Positions 1 through 9,991 are shown, numbered from the stretch's first letter. The stretch is 64,000 nucleotides of DNA from Affinundibacterium baiyunense (GCF_018139645.1 NZ_JAGSPM010000004.1:1-64000), one strand, 5' to 3'. Numbers and translations are program-made. The notes: a model not told the origin generated them from the letters alone.

Positions 1-93
1 GAATACATTCACTACTATAATCATGAGCGAATCAAACTAAAACTAAAAGGGCTGAGTCCTGTTCAATACAGAAATCAGCCCTCCTATGCATAA
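1..93 (+). CDS. IS3-family transposase (OrfB), C-terminal 30 residues only
   Basis: Frame 1 is open from the first base to a TAA at 91-93 and encodes 30 residues. They include YYNHERIKLKLKGLSPVQYR, the conserved tail of IS3-family OrfB transposases with an rve integrase core, which follows the last catalytic Glu. The catalytic DDE residues are outside the window. The gene would catalyse copy-out/paste-in transposition of the element. Whether the full transposase is intact cannot be judged here. Confidence 0.82.
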   Translation, partial: EYIHYYNHERIKLKLKGLSPVQYRNQPSYA

Positions 94-127
94 CTAACAA
101 ACTGTCCAACTATTTGGGGTCACTTCA
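1..127 (+). mobile_element. Right end of an IS3-family (IS150-like) insertion sequence, truncated by the window start
   Basis: The first 93 bases encode the C-terminal end of an IS3-type transposase. The following 34 bases end in TGTCCAAC...GGGGTCACTTCA (103-127), which reads inward as TGAAGTGACCCC...GTTGGACA, the style of terminal inverted repeat seen in IS3-family, IS150-group elements. The element therefore appears to end at 127, only 30 bases before the icd stop codon. The rest of the element, its left end and its target duplication lie outside the window. The assignment rests on recognition of the transposase tail and the terminal repeat. Confidence 0.8.
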
Positions 128-157
128 CAACAAGCTGCGCCCCAGAATTGGATTTGG

Positions 158-1411
158 TTACATGTTTTCGATCATTACATCACCAAAGCCTGAGCAAGAC
201 ACTTGCGTAGCGCCTTCCATCAAACGGGCGAAGTCATAAGTCACTTTCTTCGCTGTGATCGCTTTTTCTGTAGATGAAATCAACAAGTCAGCAGCTTCGA
301 ACCAGCCCATGTGACGCAACATCATTTCTGCGGACAAAATCAATGAACCTGGGTTCACGTAATCTTTACCTGCATACTTCGGTGCTGTACCGTGAGTCGC
401 TTCGAACATCGCGATAGAGTCAGACAAGTTTGCACCTGGAGCGATACCGATGCCACCCACTTGCGCAGCCAAAGCATCAGAGATGTAGTCGCCGTTCAAG
501 TTCAATGTCGCGATAACGCTGTATTCTGCTGGACGCAACAAGATTTGCTGCAAGAATGCGTCAGCGATGGAATCCTTAACGATAATTTCTTTACCTGTTT
601 TTGGATTCTTGAATTTGCACCATGGGCCGCCGTCGATCAATTCTGCGCCAAATTCTTTTTGTGCCAATGCATATGCCCAATCACGGAAGCCACCTTCGGT
701 GTACTTCATGATGTTACCTTTGTGAACGATGGTCACGGATGGCTTGTCATTGTCGATTGCGTATTGGATTGCTTTGCGTACCAAACGCTCTGTACCTTCG
801 ATAGAAACTGGTTTTACGCCAATACCAGAAGTTTCTGGGAAGCGGATTTTCTTGACGCCCATTTCTTCTTGCAAGAATTTAATCAATTTCTTAACTTGAT
901 CTGTACCTTGCGCAAATTCAACACCTGCGTAAATGTCTTCTGAGTTTTCGCGGAAGATCACCATATCGGTTTTTTCTGGCTCACGTACTGGGGATGGCAC
1001 GCCTTTAAAATAACGCACTGGGCGCAAGCAAACATACAAATCTAACTCTTGGCGCAAAGCCACGTTCAAAGAACGGATACCGCCGCCAACTGGCGTGGTC
1101 AATGGACCTTTGATGGAAACAACGTAGTCTTTCAACGCAGCCAAAGTCTCTTCTGGCAACCATACGTCTGGGCCATATACTTTTGTGGATTTTTCACCTG
1201 CAAAAATTTCCATCCAACTGATTTTACGTTTGCCGCCGTAAGCTTTTTCAACCGCTGCATCCACCACCTTGATCATGACTGGGCTAATATCAACGCCAGT
1301 ACCGTCACCTTCGATGTAAGGAATAATTGGATTTTCTGGAACATTCAATGAGAAGTCAGCATTGACGGTAATTTTTTGGCCTTCTGCCGGTACTTTAATA
1401 TGTTGATACAT
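158..1411 (-). CDS. icd: Isocitrate dehydrogenase (NADP-dependent)
   Basis: This enzyme oxidatively decarboxylates isocitrate to 2-oxoglutarate in the TCA cycle, yielding NADPH, in the cytoplasm. The 417-residue product has the length of E. coli Icd (416). [10 protein letters not shown] near residue 112 carries Ser114, equivalent to the substrate-binding serine phosphorylated in enterobacteria. The substrate-binding arginines follow (R120, R130), and [11 protein letters not shown] is present. [10 protein letters not shown] contains the Lys-Tyr pair that gives NADP preference. The gene is monocistronic here. The stop codon lies 30 bases from the end of an IS3-type element, so its native terminator may have been displaced. 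Confidence 0.97.
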   Translation of the reverse strand: MYQHIKVPAEGQKITVNADFSLNVPENPIIPYIEGDGTGVDISPVMIKVVDAAVEKAYGGKRKISWMEIFAGEKSTKVYGPDVWLPEETLAALKDYVVSIKGPLTTPVGGGIRSLNVALRQELDLYVCLRPVRYFKGVPSPVREPEKTDMVIFRENSEDIYAGVEFAQGTDQVKKLIKFLQEEMGVKKIRFPETSGIGVKPVSIEGTERLVRKAIQYAIDNDKPSVTIVHKGNIMKYTEGGFRDWAYALAQKEFGAELIDGGPWCKFKNPKTGKEIIVKDSIADAFLQQILLRPAEYSVIATLNLNGDYISDALAAQVGGIGIAPGANLSDSIAMFEATHGTAPKYAGKDYVNPGSLILSAEMMLRHMGWFEAADLLISSTEKAITAKKVTYDFARLMEGATQVSCSGFGDVMIENM

Positions 1412-1667
1412 CGTTTTCTCCGTGGATACGTGCGATCAAGCGCTACACTACACTTTGCGAATATAGAATCACGCTTTGCTGTTAACATGTCTCGATGTCG
1501 TACATAAAAGATTTTTCTGGTACAAACAAGCCAAAACTTAAACTCTTATATAAGACAGAAGACCACCATTTCGTATTATGCACTACTATTTTACTTGATG
1601 CCATAATTTTGCGACACTCGCAAAGCCGCTTTTGGCGTGCATTTTTACCGTTTTACCGATTAGATCA

Positions 1668-2213
1668 ATGAAACTTATCTTATTTAACAAACCGTTTGAC
1701 GTAATGTGTCAGTTTTCTCCACACCCGACACGTGCAACTCTGGCGAACTACATCAAAACCCCAAACATCTATCCCGCTGGACGCCTCGATGCCGATAGCG
1801 AGGGGTTAGTCTTATTAACAGACGACGGCAAACTACAACATAAGATTAGCCACCCCAACTGGAAAGAGGCCAAAACCTACCTAGTTCAAGTTGAGGGCAA
1901 TGCGAACTCAGAGCAACTTACTCGTCTAGCAAACCCACTCGACTTAGGCGACTTCATCACACTACCCTGCAAAGCAATAAAAATTGCTGAACCAGAATGG
2001 ATTTGGCCACGCACACCTCCCATTCGTGAACGAGCTAACATTCCTACCAGCTGGCTCTGCATCGTCTTATCAGAAGGAAAAAACCGTCAAGTTAGGCGCA
2101 TGACCGCTGCGGTGGGATTGCCCACTTTACGTCTAATTCGTAGTGGCATAGGCGATTACAACCTCGCCACACATCCATTGCTACCTGGCGAAGCGATGGA
2201 AATTTCGACCTGA
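1668..2213 (+). CDS. rluE: 23S rRNA pseudouridine synthase, RluE-type
   Basis: This is an RsuA/RluB/E/F-family pseudouridine synthase; RluE modifies U2457 of 23S rRNA. The catalytic block GRLDADSEGLVLL contains the nucleophilic Asp, and the C-terminal block EGKNRQVRRM is also diagnostic. The product is 181 residues and lacks an N-terminal S4 domain, which fits RluE rather than RluB or RsuA. The ATG at 1668 (MKLILFNKPFDV) is chosen over an upstream in-frame TTG at 1632 because the family core begins with it. The neighbours are not functionally linked. Confidence 0.88.
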   Translation: MKLILFNKPFDVMCQFSPHPTRATLANYIKTPNIYPAGRLDADSEGLVLLTDDGKLQHKISHPNWKEAKTYLVQVEGNANSEQLTRLANPLDLGDFITLPCKAIKIAEPEWIWPRTPPIRERANIPTSWLCIVLSEGKNRQVRRMTAAVGLPTLRLIRSGIGDYNLATHPLLPGEAMEIST

Positions 2214-2311
2214 GATTGCATCAGCGTTGCACCAGGGAACAAATAAAGTGAACGAATTTCAAAACTAATAGTCAGACTGCAAGTCATTTTTACCATGCAA
2301 TCAAACTATCC

Positions 2312-2770
2312 ATGCCCAATCACCTCTTTACCAAGTTATTGGTTTTATCTTGCTCTGCAATCTATGCACACATCGCGATCGCGACCGAACCAAGCCTAAA
2401 ACGTCAGCAATTTCAAATTGGAACAAACATAATCGATGCTGAGTTGGCGCTCACTGCCGAAGAGCGTCAACGCGGCTTAATGTTTAGAGAATCACTAGGT
2501 GAAAATCAAGGAATGATGTTCCAGTTTGCGCATGCAGACCATTACTGTATGTGGATGAAAAACACTTTAATTCCACTGTCAATTGCGTTCATTGATGAGC
2601 AAGGCAAAATCATTAACATCGAGGAAATGAAGGCCCATAGCGAAGAAACCACCTGCGCAAAAAACAAAGCGCGCTATGCTTTAGAAATGAACACTGGTTG
2701 GTATCAGCAGCGACAAATCGAACCCGGGCAGCATATTCACGGCTTACCATTAGATAGCAATAAGCAGTAG
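2312..2770 (+). CDS. Exported DUF192 family protein
   Basis: The 152-residue protein has an N-terminal hydrophobic signal sequence (about residues 1-25, ending near AIAT). It is followed by a single DUF192 domain, recognisable from EERQRGLMFRE, GMMFQF and CMWMKNTLIPLSIAFI. DUF192 proteins are small, widespread and mostly of unknown function; the fold is a compact beta structure. A periplasmic location is inferred from the signal sequence. The gene follows rluE by about 100 bases and is followed by a strong hairpin at 2824-2853. Confidence 0.85.
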   Translation: MPNHLFTKLLVLSCSAIYAHIAIATEPSLKRQQFQIGTNIIDAELALTAEERQRGLMFRESLGENQGMMFQFAHADHYCMWMKNTLIPLSIAFIDEQGKIINIEEMKAHSEETTCAKNKARYALEMNTGWYQQRQIEPGQHIHGLPLDSNKQ

Positions 2771-2823
2771 CATAGAGCACAGGGATAAATACAAAAATAC
2801 GTGCTTAACGCTTCAGAAAAGAC

Positions 2824-2853
2824 AAAAACCGCAATAAAAATTGCGGTTTTTTT
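2824..2853. terminator. Bidirectional intrinsic terminator between the DUF192 gene and rpsT
   Basis: AAAAACCGCAA and TTGCGGTTTTT form an 11-bp stem with a 6-base A-rich loop. A T-run follows on the plus strand and an A-run precedes it, so it can terminate transcription from both converging genes. Confidence 0.85.
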
Positions 2854-2929
2854 ATTTGATAAACCAACTACTAAGTAGCTTTCCTATCTTTTGCTTTAAT
2901 GCACCGACATCAGTGCAAATCAAAAACAA

Positions 2930-3193
2930 TTAAGCCAATGCTTTCAAAGCAGAAGCTAAACGGCTCTTATGACGAGCTGCTTTGTTTTTGTGGATGATTT
3001 TTTTGTCAGCAATGCTATCGATCTTAGAAACAGAGTTCTGAAAGATCACTGCAGCAGCAGCCTTGTCACCAGCTTCAATTGCTTTACGTACAGCTTTGAT
3101 CGCTGTGCGTAATGCAGAACGTTGACTAGAGTTGTGTGCATTTTGTTTAACTGCTTGACGAGCACGTTTGCGTGCTTGTGCGGTATTTGCCAT
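2930..3193 (-). CDS. rpsT: 30S ribosomal protein S20
   Basis: This 87-residue, Lys/Arg/Ala-rich protein begins [18 protein letters not shown], the conserved start of bacterial S20. It binds 16S rRNA as a primary assembly protein of the small subunit. The length is typical of the family. It is transcribed alone and converges with the DUF192 gene; the hairpin at 2824-2853 would end its transcript. Confidence 0.98.
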   Translation of the reverse strand: MANTAQARKRARQAVKQNAHNSSQRSALRTAIKAVRKAIEAGDKAAAAVIFQNSVSKIDSIADKKIIHKNKAARHKSRLASALKALA

Positions 3194-3457
3194 GAGATTT
3201 CCTAAACGTGGTCAACGCGACGGGTTCAAGATGTGAATTTAATTACTCACATGGCCGCGCCGCAAAATTCTGTACAGCTTTGCAGTATAACGGGTTTTAA
3301 AACCATGTGCAAGTCGCTTCATGCTTTTACTGATGAAAACTGTGGCAGTGCTGCAAAATTCACAATAAAACCGATGCAATCCACCAATGATACGTGCAGC
3401 TTGAGGCATTACAATAGCCGCATCTCCTAGCCCCCCCCTATCACTTTTGGAAGCACT

Positions 3458-4075
3458 ATGTCGACTCACAATCACCAACTGACTGGCAAATTTGTCGCAC
3501 TCATGCCGCTGCAACGCGAGCATTTGAGCGAGCTCGCCGCCGCAGCCAATGATGGAAAACTTTGGGAGCTATTCTTCACCTCGGTTCCAGCGCCAGGGAC
3601 GATGACGAGTTGGTTTGATAAAGCAATGGAGCAACAAGAAAAAGGCTTAGCCATTCCTTTCACGGTCTTTGATCAATCACGCAAGAACATTCTTGGCTCT
3701 ACTCGCTACTGCAATATTGATCGTGCGAATAAACGTTTGGAAATCGGTTACACCTGGTATGCCCTATCCCACCAATGCAGTCCGATTAACACCGAATGTA
3801 AGCTTTTGCTACTAACCCATGCTTTTGAGGTACTCGACTGCAATGCAGTTGAATTTCGAACTGACTGGTTTAATCAGCGTTCGCAAAAGGCTATAGAACG
3901 CTTAGGAGCAAAACGCGATGGCGTACTCCGTAGCCACATGGTCTTGCCCGACGGACGTGTACGCGATACGGTGGTGTACAGCATACTGAAACACGAATGG
4001 CCCGGCGTCAAAGCTAACCTACAATTTAAACTTTCCCGAGATCCGTCAAGCTCTACCAACCTTTCCAAATCATAG
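3458..4075 (+). CDS. GNAT family N-acetyltransferase (RimJ/RimL-like)
   Basis: The 205-residue protein resembles RimJ/RimL-type acetyltransferases, which transfer acetyl from acetyl-CoA to amino groups. Supporting blocks are LEIGYTWYALSHQ, the mid-domain strand FRTDWFNQRSQKAIERLGAKRDGVLR and the closing RDTVVYSILKHEWP. The substrate is not predictable. The 22-residue polar tail after the domain is unusual and low in complexity. The stop is 9 bases before the GTG of the VWA gene, so the two are probably co-transcribed. Confidence 0.85.
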   Translation: MSTHNHQLTGKFVALMPLQREHLSELAAAANDGKLWELFFTSVPAPGTMTSWFDKAMEQQEKGLAIPFTVFDQSRKNILGSTRYCNIDRANKRLEIGYTWYALSHQCSPINTECKLLLLTHAFEVLDCNAVEFRTDWFNQRSQKAIERLGAKRDGVLRSHMVLPDGRVRDTVVYSILKHEWPGVKANLQFKLSRDPSSSTNLSKS

Positions 4076-4084
4076 GCAAACAGC

Positions 4085-5251
4085 GTGTTAATTGATTTTT
4101 TCTTCATTTTAAAAGACGCCAAAATCCCTGTATCGATCAAAGAATTTTTGACCTTACTGGAAGCGATGCAGCAAGGCATCGTTGGCACATCAATCGACGA
4201 ATTCTATTTTTTGTCGCGCACCATGCTCGTGAAAGACGAAGCCAATTACGACAAGTTTGATCGCGCTTTTGGTTTATATTTCAAAGGCATACAGACAATA
4301 TTCGAAAAGCATCCTGAAATTCCCTTGGATTGGTTAAAGAAACGACTCCAACGTGAACTCACAGATGAGCAACGCGCCGCATTAGAAAAATTTGGCTACG
4401 ACAAATTAATGGACAGGCTCAAGCAATTACTCGAAGAACAAAAAGAGCGACACGAAGGCGGCAATCGCTGGATAGGCACGGGTGGCACCTCCCCTTTCGG
4501 CAATGGAGGCGATAATCCTGAAGGCATACGCATAGGCGGCAAAAGCGAACGCCGTTCCGCAGTCAAAGTCTGGGAGGCGCGCGCGTTCAAAGATTACGAC
4601 ACCGAGCGTGAACTTGGCACTCGCAATATCAAAGTCGCATTGCGTCGCCTGCGTAAATTCGCCAGACAAGGTGCGGAAGAAGAATTAGCCTTAGATGCAA
4701 CGATCAAAGCGACCGCCAATAATGCGGGCTACCTCGATATCAAAATGCAGCCAGAACGCAAAAACAATATCAAGGTACTCATGTTATTCGACGTGGGCGG
4801 TACCATGGATGATCACATCGCACAGATTGAAGAGTTATTTTCCGCGGCAAAAACAGAATTCAAAAATATGGAGTTCTACTATTTTCATAATTGTGTGTAC
4901 GACTATTTATGGAAAAACAACCATCGACGCCATTCGGAAAAATTCGCGACATGGGATGTCTTACGTAAATACACGCCAGACACAAAATTAATTTTTGTCG
5001 GCGATGCCACCATGAGTCCATATGAGATTTTGCAGGCTGGCGGCTCGGTGGAATATAACAATGAAGAAGCAGGTGCGGTTTGGATACAACGATTTACCGC
5101 CCACTTCCCCAAGTATTTGTGGCTCAATCCCGAACCAGAAGGAATTTGGCAATATCGCCAATCCATCGACATCATGCGTAAATTGCTTAGCAATCGAATG
5201 TTCCCGATTACTTTGTCAGGTTTGGAACAAGGGATGCGTCTATTGAGTTAA
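4085..5251 (+). CDS. VWA domain-containing protein (CoxE-like)
   Basis: The 388-residue protein has an N-terminal helical region, a Gly-rich stretch near residues 130-160, and a C-terminal von Willebrand A domain beginning at VLMLFDVGGTMDDH. The metal-site motif is D236-V-G-G-T rather than the canonical DxSxS, so metal binding may be altered. Such proteins commonly act with a MoxR-type AAA+ ATPase in maturation of metalloenzymes or complexes. No MoxR gene is adjacent here; the preceding gene is a GNAT. A GTG start at 4085 gives MLIDFFFILKDAKIPVSIKEF, the usual family beginning. Confidence 0.85.
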   Translation: MLIDFFFILKDAKIPVSIKEFLTLLEAMQQGIVGTSIDEFYFLSRTMLVKDEANYDKFDRAFGLYFKGIQTIFEKHPEIPLDWLKKRLQRELTDEQRAALEKFGYDKLMDRLKQLLEEQKERHEGGNRWIGTGGTSPFGNGGDNPEGIRIGGKSERRSAVKVWEARAFKDYDTERELGTRNIKVALRRLRKFARQGAEEELALDATIKATANNAGYLDIKMQPERKNNIKVLMLFDVGGTMDDHIAQIEELFSAAKTEFKNMEFYYFHNCVYDYLWKNNHRRHSEKFATWDVLRKYTPDTKLIFVGDATMSPYEILQAGGSVEYNNEEAGAVWIQRFTAHFPKYLWLNPEPEGIWQYRQSIDIMRKLLSNRMFPITLSGLEQGMRLLS

Positions 5252-5463
5252 TAACTAGCCTTTACCCTTGAGGCATTTGTCTTTTCCCACGCAATTAAAA
5301 ATTTAACTGTACATAAAACCAGTATTTCCCTTTACAATAATTCGTCAAATTGGCGGTTTTCCGTGTAGGATAAAAAAAGAACAGCGTCGCTCGAGTTCGG
5401 GCAAAAGCAAATAAACAAGCCAATAAATTAATAGATTAATAAACTTTTCACCCATTTCATCGC

Positions 5464-7455
5464 ATGGCAACTAAAAAAACCACAACTCCATCCGACTACA
5501 GCGAATCATCCATCCGCGTCCTAAAAGGACTGGAACCGGTCAAACAAAGACCTGGGATGTACACCCGCACCGAGAATCCGCTACATATTATTCAAGAAGT
5601 CATCGACAATGCCTCTGACGAAGCTTTAGGTGGACATTGCAAAAACATCCAAGTCACCCTAAACACAGATGGCAGCATCAGCGTAGAAGACGATGGACGC
5701 GGCATTCCTGTCGGTTTACATCCGGAAGAAGGCGTCCCTACCGTCGAAATCGTCTTCACCCGTTTGCATGCCGGCGGTAAATTCGACAAAGGTTCAGGCG
5801 GTGCTTATGCCTTCTCTGGCGGTTTGCACGGGGTGGGTGTCTCTGTCACCAATGCGCTGTCTAAACGCTTAGAAATTACCGTATGGCGCGAAGGTGGATT
5901 ACACAATCTCGTCTTTGCAGACGGTGAAGTCATTCAGCCGTTGAGTACTCAACCACTAGGTCGTGGCGATAAGAAAAACGGTACACGCGTCTCAGTCTGG
6001 CCCGATGGAAAATATTTTGACTCACCGAATATCTCCATCCCCGAAATGCAACGTTTATTGCGTTCGAAAGCCGTGCTACTGCCAGGTGTCAAAGTTACCT
6101 TTACCAATGCAAAAACCGGAGAAAGTCAAACCTGGCAGTACGATCAAGGCTTGCGCGGTTATTTGACCGAAGCACTAACACAAGCCTCGCACGGCGAGCT
6201 CGTCATTCCCATGTTTGAAGGCGAACAATTTGCCAATGCCGAGGCCGATGGCTTTGCCGAAGGTGAAGGCGCATCATGGGTGGTTGCGTGGACAGAAGAT
6301 GGTGGCGTCGTACGCGAATCCTATGTCAACTTAATTCCAACGCCAGCTGGCGGCACCCATGAATCGGGCTTACGCGAAGGTTTATTCGGCGCGGTAAAAA
6401 GCTTCGCCGAAATGCATTCTTTATTACCCAAAGGCGTCAAACTTTTACCAGAAGACGTGTTCGCGCGCGCCTCCTTTGTGCTGTCTGCAAAAGTATTAGA
6501 TCCACAATTCCAAGGGCAAATTAAAGAGCGTTTAAATTCCCGTGATGCGGTTCGCTTGGTATCGAGCTTCGCCAAACCACCGTTGGAACTGTGGCTCAAT
6601 TCGCACGTAGAGCTCGGCAAGAAATTGGCTGAACTAGTGATCAAACAAGCGCAATCGCGCTTACGTTCACTGCAAAAAGTCGAAAAGAAAAAATCGTCTG
6701 GCGTCGCCGTTTTACCGGGCAAATTAACTGATTGCGAATCGAACGACATCACTCGCAATGAATTGTTTTTAGTTGAAGGGGATTCCGCTGGTGGCTCAGC
6801 CAAAATGGGCCGCGATAAAGAATTTCAAGCGATTCTGCCATTGCGCGGTAAAGTGTTGAACTCGTGGGAATCGGAACGCGATCGTCTGTTCGCCAACAAT
6901 GAGATTCACGATATCGCCGTCGCGATTGGTGTCGATCCACACAGCATCAATGACAATATAGATCTGAGCAATCTACGTTACGGCAAGATCTGCATACTCT
7001 CAGATGCGGATGTGGATGGTTCGCATATTCAAGTCTTATTGTTGACACTGTTCTTCAAGCACTTTCCACAGCTCATTGCACGCGGTCACATTTGCATCGC
7101 CCGCCCTCCTCTATTCCGCGTTGATGCACCGGCGCGCGGCAAAAAACCTGCGCAGAAAATTTATGCACTGGATCAAGGTGAACTCACCGCGATCGAAGAT
7201 AAGTTACGCAAAGACGGCGTCAAAGATGGTGCTTGGGCGATTTCCCGCTTTAAAGGTTTGGGCGAGATGAATGCCAACCAACTCTGGGAAACAACAATGA
7301 ATCCTGATACACGTCGTTTGCTGCCAGTTTCCTTAGGCGAGTTCGATCAAGAATTTTCTGAAGGCCGCTTCAATATGCTGATGGGCAAAGGAGAAGCGTC
7401 GGCACGTAAGGCTTGGCTGGAAGAGCATGGGAATGAAGTAGAGGCCGACATTTAG
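5464..7455 (+). CDS. parE: DNA topoisomerase IV subunit B
   Basis: ParE is the ATPase subunit of topoisomerase IV, which decatenates daughter chromosomes. The 663-residue protein has the GHKL ATPase motifs (EVIDNASDEALGGH, DDGRGIPVG and GGLHGVGVSVTNALS), the transducer domain, and the TOPRIM motifs LVEGDSAGGSA and DADVDGSHIQ. The C-terminal RFKGLGEMN block completes the type II topoisomerase pattern. The absence of the roughly 170-residue insert found in many proteobacterial GyrB proteins and the partner parC downstream favour ParE over GyrB. Confidence 0.96.
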   Translation: MATKKTTTPSDYSESSIRVLKGLEPVKQRPGMYTRTENPLHIIQEVIDNASDEALGGHCKNIQVTLNTDGSISVEDDGRGIPVGLHPEEGVPTVEIVFTRLHAGGKFDKGSGGAYAFSGGLHGVGVSVTNALSKRLEITVWREGGLHNLVFADGEVIQPLSTQPLGRGDKKNGTRVSVWPDGKYFDSPNISIPEMQRLLRSKAVLLPGVKVTFTNAKTGESQTWQYDQGLRGYLTEALTQASHGELVIPMFEGEQFANAEADGFAEGEGASWVVAWTEDGGVVRESYVNLIPTPAGGTHESGLREGLFGAVKSFAEMHSLLPKGVKLLPEDVFARASFVLSAKVLDPQFQGQIKERLNSRDAVRLVSSFAKPPLELWLNSHVELGKKLAELVIKQAQSRLRSLQKVEKKKSSGVAVLPGKLTDCESNDITRNELFLVEGDSAGGSAKMGRDKEFQAILPLRGKVLNSWESERDRLFANNEIHDIAVAIGVDPHSINDNIDLSNLRYGKICILSDADVDGSHIQVLLLTLFFKHFPQLIARGHICIARPPLFRVDAPARGKKPAQKIYALDQGELTAIEDKLRKDGVKDGAWAISRFKGLGEMNANQLWETTMNPDTRRLLPVSLGEFDQEFSEGRFNMLMGKGEASARKAWLEEHGNEVEADI

Positions 7456-7465
7456 AGAAACACAT

Positions 7466-7563
7466 AAATCCGATTGCGCGGCGCATTCCGGCGTTGCAAA
7501 TCCTCGCAATACCGACGTATTGCTTTGGTTTGCGCCTTGTACTGCATCCGCGAAATCGAATTT
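7466..7563. repeat. Palindromic intergenic element between parE and parC (about 98 bp)
   Basis: AAATCCGATTGCGCGG (7466-7481) is the near reverse complement of CCGCGAAATCGAATTT (7548-7563), matching at 14 of 16 positions. Inside lies a smaller palindrome, GCAATACCGACGTATTGC (7506-7523), flanked by GTTGCAAATCCTC and GGTTTGCGCCTTG. It contains no plausible gene. The form fits a non-coding REP- or MITE-like repeat. Other copies cannot be checked from this window alone. Confidence 0.6.
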
Positions 7564-7663
7564 CTGAGCCTCCCTACGGTTTAACTATTGTTAAAAAATT
7601 TAGTTAGCAACAAAGACAGAATAAAACGCGGGTCACACCCGACCAAAATTAGATTATAAGACT

Positions 7664-9991
7664 ATGAGCGAACAAGCAAATTTATTTGATGAGGCCCCTG
7701 ACAATAACGGTGGCAATGGTGGAGATGGTGAGACACTGACGCTAGCGACTTTCGCCGAACGCGCCTATCTCGATTATGCGATTTCTGTCGTCAAAGGTCG
7801 TGCGCTGCCGGATGTTAGCGACGGACAAAAACCGGTACAACGCCGCATCCTGTATTCAATGAATGAATTAGGATTGAACTCGACGGCGAAACCGCGTAAA
7901 TCGGCAACGGTAGTCGGTGATGTACTCGGTAAGCTTCATCCGCATGGTGATCAATCGGTGTACGACGCGATGGTACGGATGGCGCAAGATTTTTCCTTGC
8001 GCTACCCATTAATCGACGGACAAGGTAACTTCGGTTCACGCGATGGTGATGGTGCGGCGGCGATGCGGTATACCGAAGCTCGTTTAACACCAATCTCCAA
8101 ATTATTGCTCGACGAAATTGATCTTGGCACCGTTGATTTCCAGCCTAACTACGATGGTTCTTATGAAGAACCGACCCTGCTTCCAGGACGTTTGCCATTT
8201 GTTCTGTTGAATGGTGCTTCCGGGATTGCAGTCGGTATGGCAACAGAAATTCCTTCACACAACTTGACCGAAGTCGCCAAAGCCGCGGTTGCTTTAATTC
8301 GCAATCCGAAAACGACGCATGCCGAATTGATGGAATTGATCCCCGGTCCTGATTTTCCGGGTGGCGGTCAAATCATTACGCCGGCTGCGGCGATTAGTGA
8401 AATTTATTCGAGCGGTCGTGGCAGCGTCAAAGTACGCGCACGTTGGAAGATCGAAGAACTAGCGCGCGGTCAATGGCAAGCAGTCATCACTGAATTGCCG
8501 CCTGGTACATCTTCACAGAAAGTCTTAGAAGAAATCGAAGAGATTACCAATCCGAAAATCAAGATCGGTAAAAAATCTCTGTCGCCAGAACAAGTCAGCT
8601 TAAAGCAAGTGATGTTATCGGTACTCGACGCGGTACGCGATGAATCAGGCAAAGATGCTGCCGTACGCTTGGTCTTGGAGCCCAAATCCAAGAATCAAGA
8701 TCAAGCTGAATTCATGCAAATGTTATTAGCACACACATCGCTCGAAACCTCTGCTTCGCTGAACTTGGTGATGATCGGTGGCGATGGTCGCCCACGTCAA
8801 AAATCTTTAAGTGAAATTTTGACCGAATGGATTAGCTTCCGCTTTGAGACAGTGACACGCCGCACCCAATTTAAGCTGAAAAAAGTCAATGACCGTATCC
8901 ATATTTTAGAAGGCCGTGAGGCAGTTCTATTGAACATCGACAAAGTCATTAAGATCATTCGTGAATCGGATGAACCTAAGCCAGCTTTGATTGAAGCTTT
9001 CCGCTTGTCTGATCGTCAGGCGGAAGACATTTTAGAGATTCGCCTGCGTCAATTGGCGCGCTTAGAAGCGATCAAGATTCAGCAAGAATTAGCAGAATTA
9101 CGCAACGAAAAAACCAATTTGCAAAACCTCTTAGATGATCCTTCGGCGATGAAGAAATGCATCATCAAAGAGATCGAAGCTGATGCAAAACAGTATGGCG
9201 ATGCACGTCGTACGGTAATCGAAGAAGCACAACGCGCCTCGGTAGAACAGAAAGTCATTGATGAACCTGTCACCGTGGTGATTTCTGAAAAAGGCTGGGT
9301 CAGAGCACGTACGGGACATGACCACGATCCGGCGCAGTTTAGCTTTAAAGCGGGCGATAGTTTATATGGCACCTTTGAATGCCGCACGGTCGATCACATG
9401 CTAGTGTTCGGCTCGAATGGTCGCGTTTATTCCGTACCTGTTTCCGCACTACCGGGCGCACGTGGTGACGGCGTACCAGTCACCACCTTAATTGATTTAG
9501 CGACTGGCACACGTATCCTGCATTATTTCGCTGGCAAAGCTGAAACGGCGCTTTTATTAGCATCTACCGCCGGTTACGGCTTTACCGCCAAACTCGGTGA
9601 CATGGTTGGTCGTATGAAAGCTGGTAAGGCCTTCATGACACTGGACGATGGCGACGAACCATTAGCACCAAGCGCTGTCGCTGACGACGCTAGCGCCATC
9701 GCTTGTTTATCAGAAAAAGGACGCTTACTGGTATTTGGCTTAAACGAAATCAAGCAATTATCCAGCGGTGGACGCGGAGTGATTTTGATGGAATTAGAAC
9801 CCAAAGAAAAACTGCTCGCAGCGACTGCGATTAGCCAAAAAGGCGTGAAAGTCAGTGGTATTGGTCGTGCTGCAAAACCACAGGAAGTCAGCTTGAGTGC
9901 AAGTGGCCTAGCGATCCATATCGGCAAACGCGCACGCAAAGGCAAGGCCTTGGAATCGAAAATCAAAGCCACACATTTAACGAAGAACTAA
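7664..9991 (+). CDS. parC: DNA topoisomerase IV subunit A
   Basis: ParC is the DNA cleavage and religation subunit that partners ParE. The 775-residue product contains the winged-helix region with [20 protein letters not shown] (residues 89-108), the catalytic Tyr136 in [10 protein letters not shown], a long coiled coil near residues 390-510, and a C-terminal beta-pinwheel. At the quinolone-determining position equivalent to E. coli ParC Ser80 it has Gln97, and at Glu84 it has Asp101. The gene follows parE after about 208 bases that hold a palindromic element, so the pair may have separate promoters. Confidence 0.96.
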   Translation: MSEQANLFDEAPDNNGGNGGDGETLTLATFAERAYLDYAISVVKGRALPDVSDGQKPVQRRILYSMNELGLNSTAKPRKSATVVGDVLGKLHPHGDQSVYDAMVRMAQDFSLRYPLIDGQGNFGSRDGDGAAAMRYTEARLTPISKLLLDEIDLGTVDFQPNYDGSYEEPTLLPGRLPFVLLNGASGIAVGMATEIPSHNLTEVAKAAVALIRNPKTTHAELMELIPGPDFPGGGQIITPAAAISEIYSSGRGSVKVRARWKIEELARGQWQAVITELPPGTSSQKVLEEIEEITNPKIKIGKKSLSPEQVSLKQVMLSVLDAVRDESGKDAAVRLVLEPKSKNQDQAEFMQMLLAHTSLETSASLNLVMIGGDGRPRQKSLSEILTEWISFRFETVTRRTQFKLKKVNDRIHILEGREAVLLNIDKVIKIIRESDEPKPALIEAFRLSDRQAEDILEIRLRQLARLEAIKIQQELAELRNEKTNLQNLLDDPSAMKKCIIKEIEADAKQYGDARRTVIEEAQRASVEQKVIDEPVTVVISEKGWVRARTGHDHDPAQFSFKAGDSLYGTFECRTVDHMLVFGSNGRVYSVPVSALPGARGDGVPVTTLIDLATGTRILHYFAGKAETALLLASTAGYGFTAKLGDMVGRMKAGKAFMTLDDGDEPLAPSAVADDASAIACLSEKGRLLVFGLNEIKQLSSGGRGVILMELEPKEKLLAATAISQKGVKVSGIGRAAKPQEVSLSASGLAIHIGKRARKGKALESKIKATHLTKN

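Noticed and set aside
392-943. Open frame of 183 residues on the plus strand inside icd
   Set aside because: It is antisense to the well-supported icd gene and its composition (many Cys, Phe, Trp) is typical of a mirror frame.
6321-6803. Open frame of 160 residues on the minus strand inside parE
   Set aside because: It is opposite to conserved ParE motifs, Ser/Lys-rich and without a ribosome-binding site.
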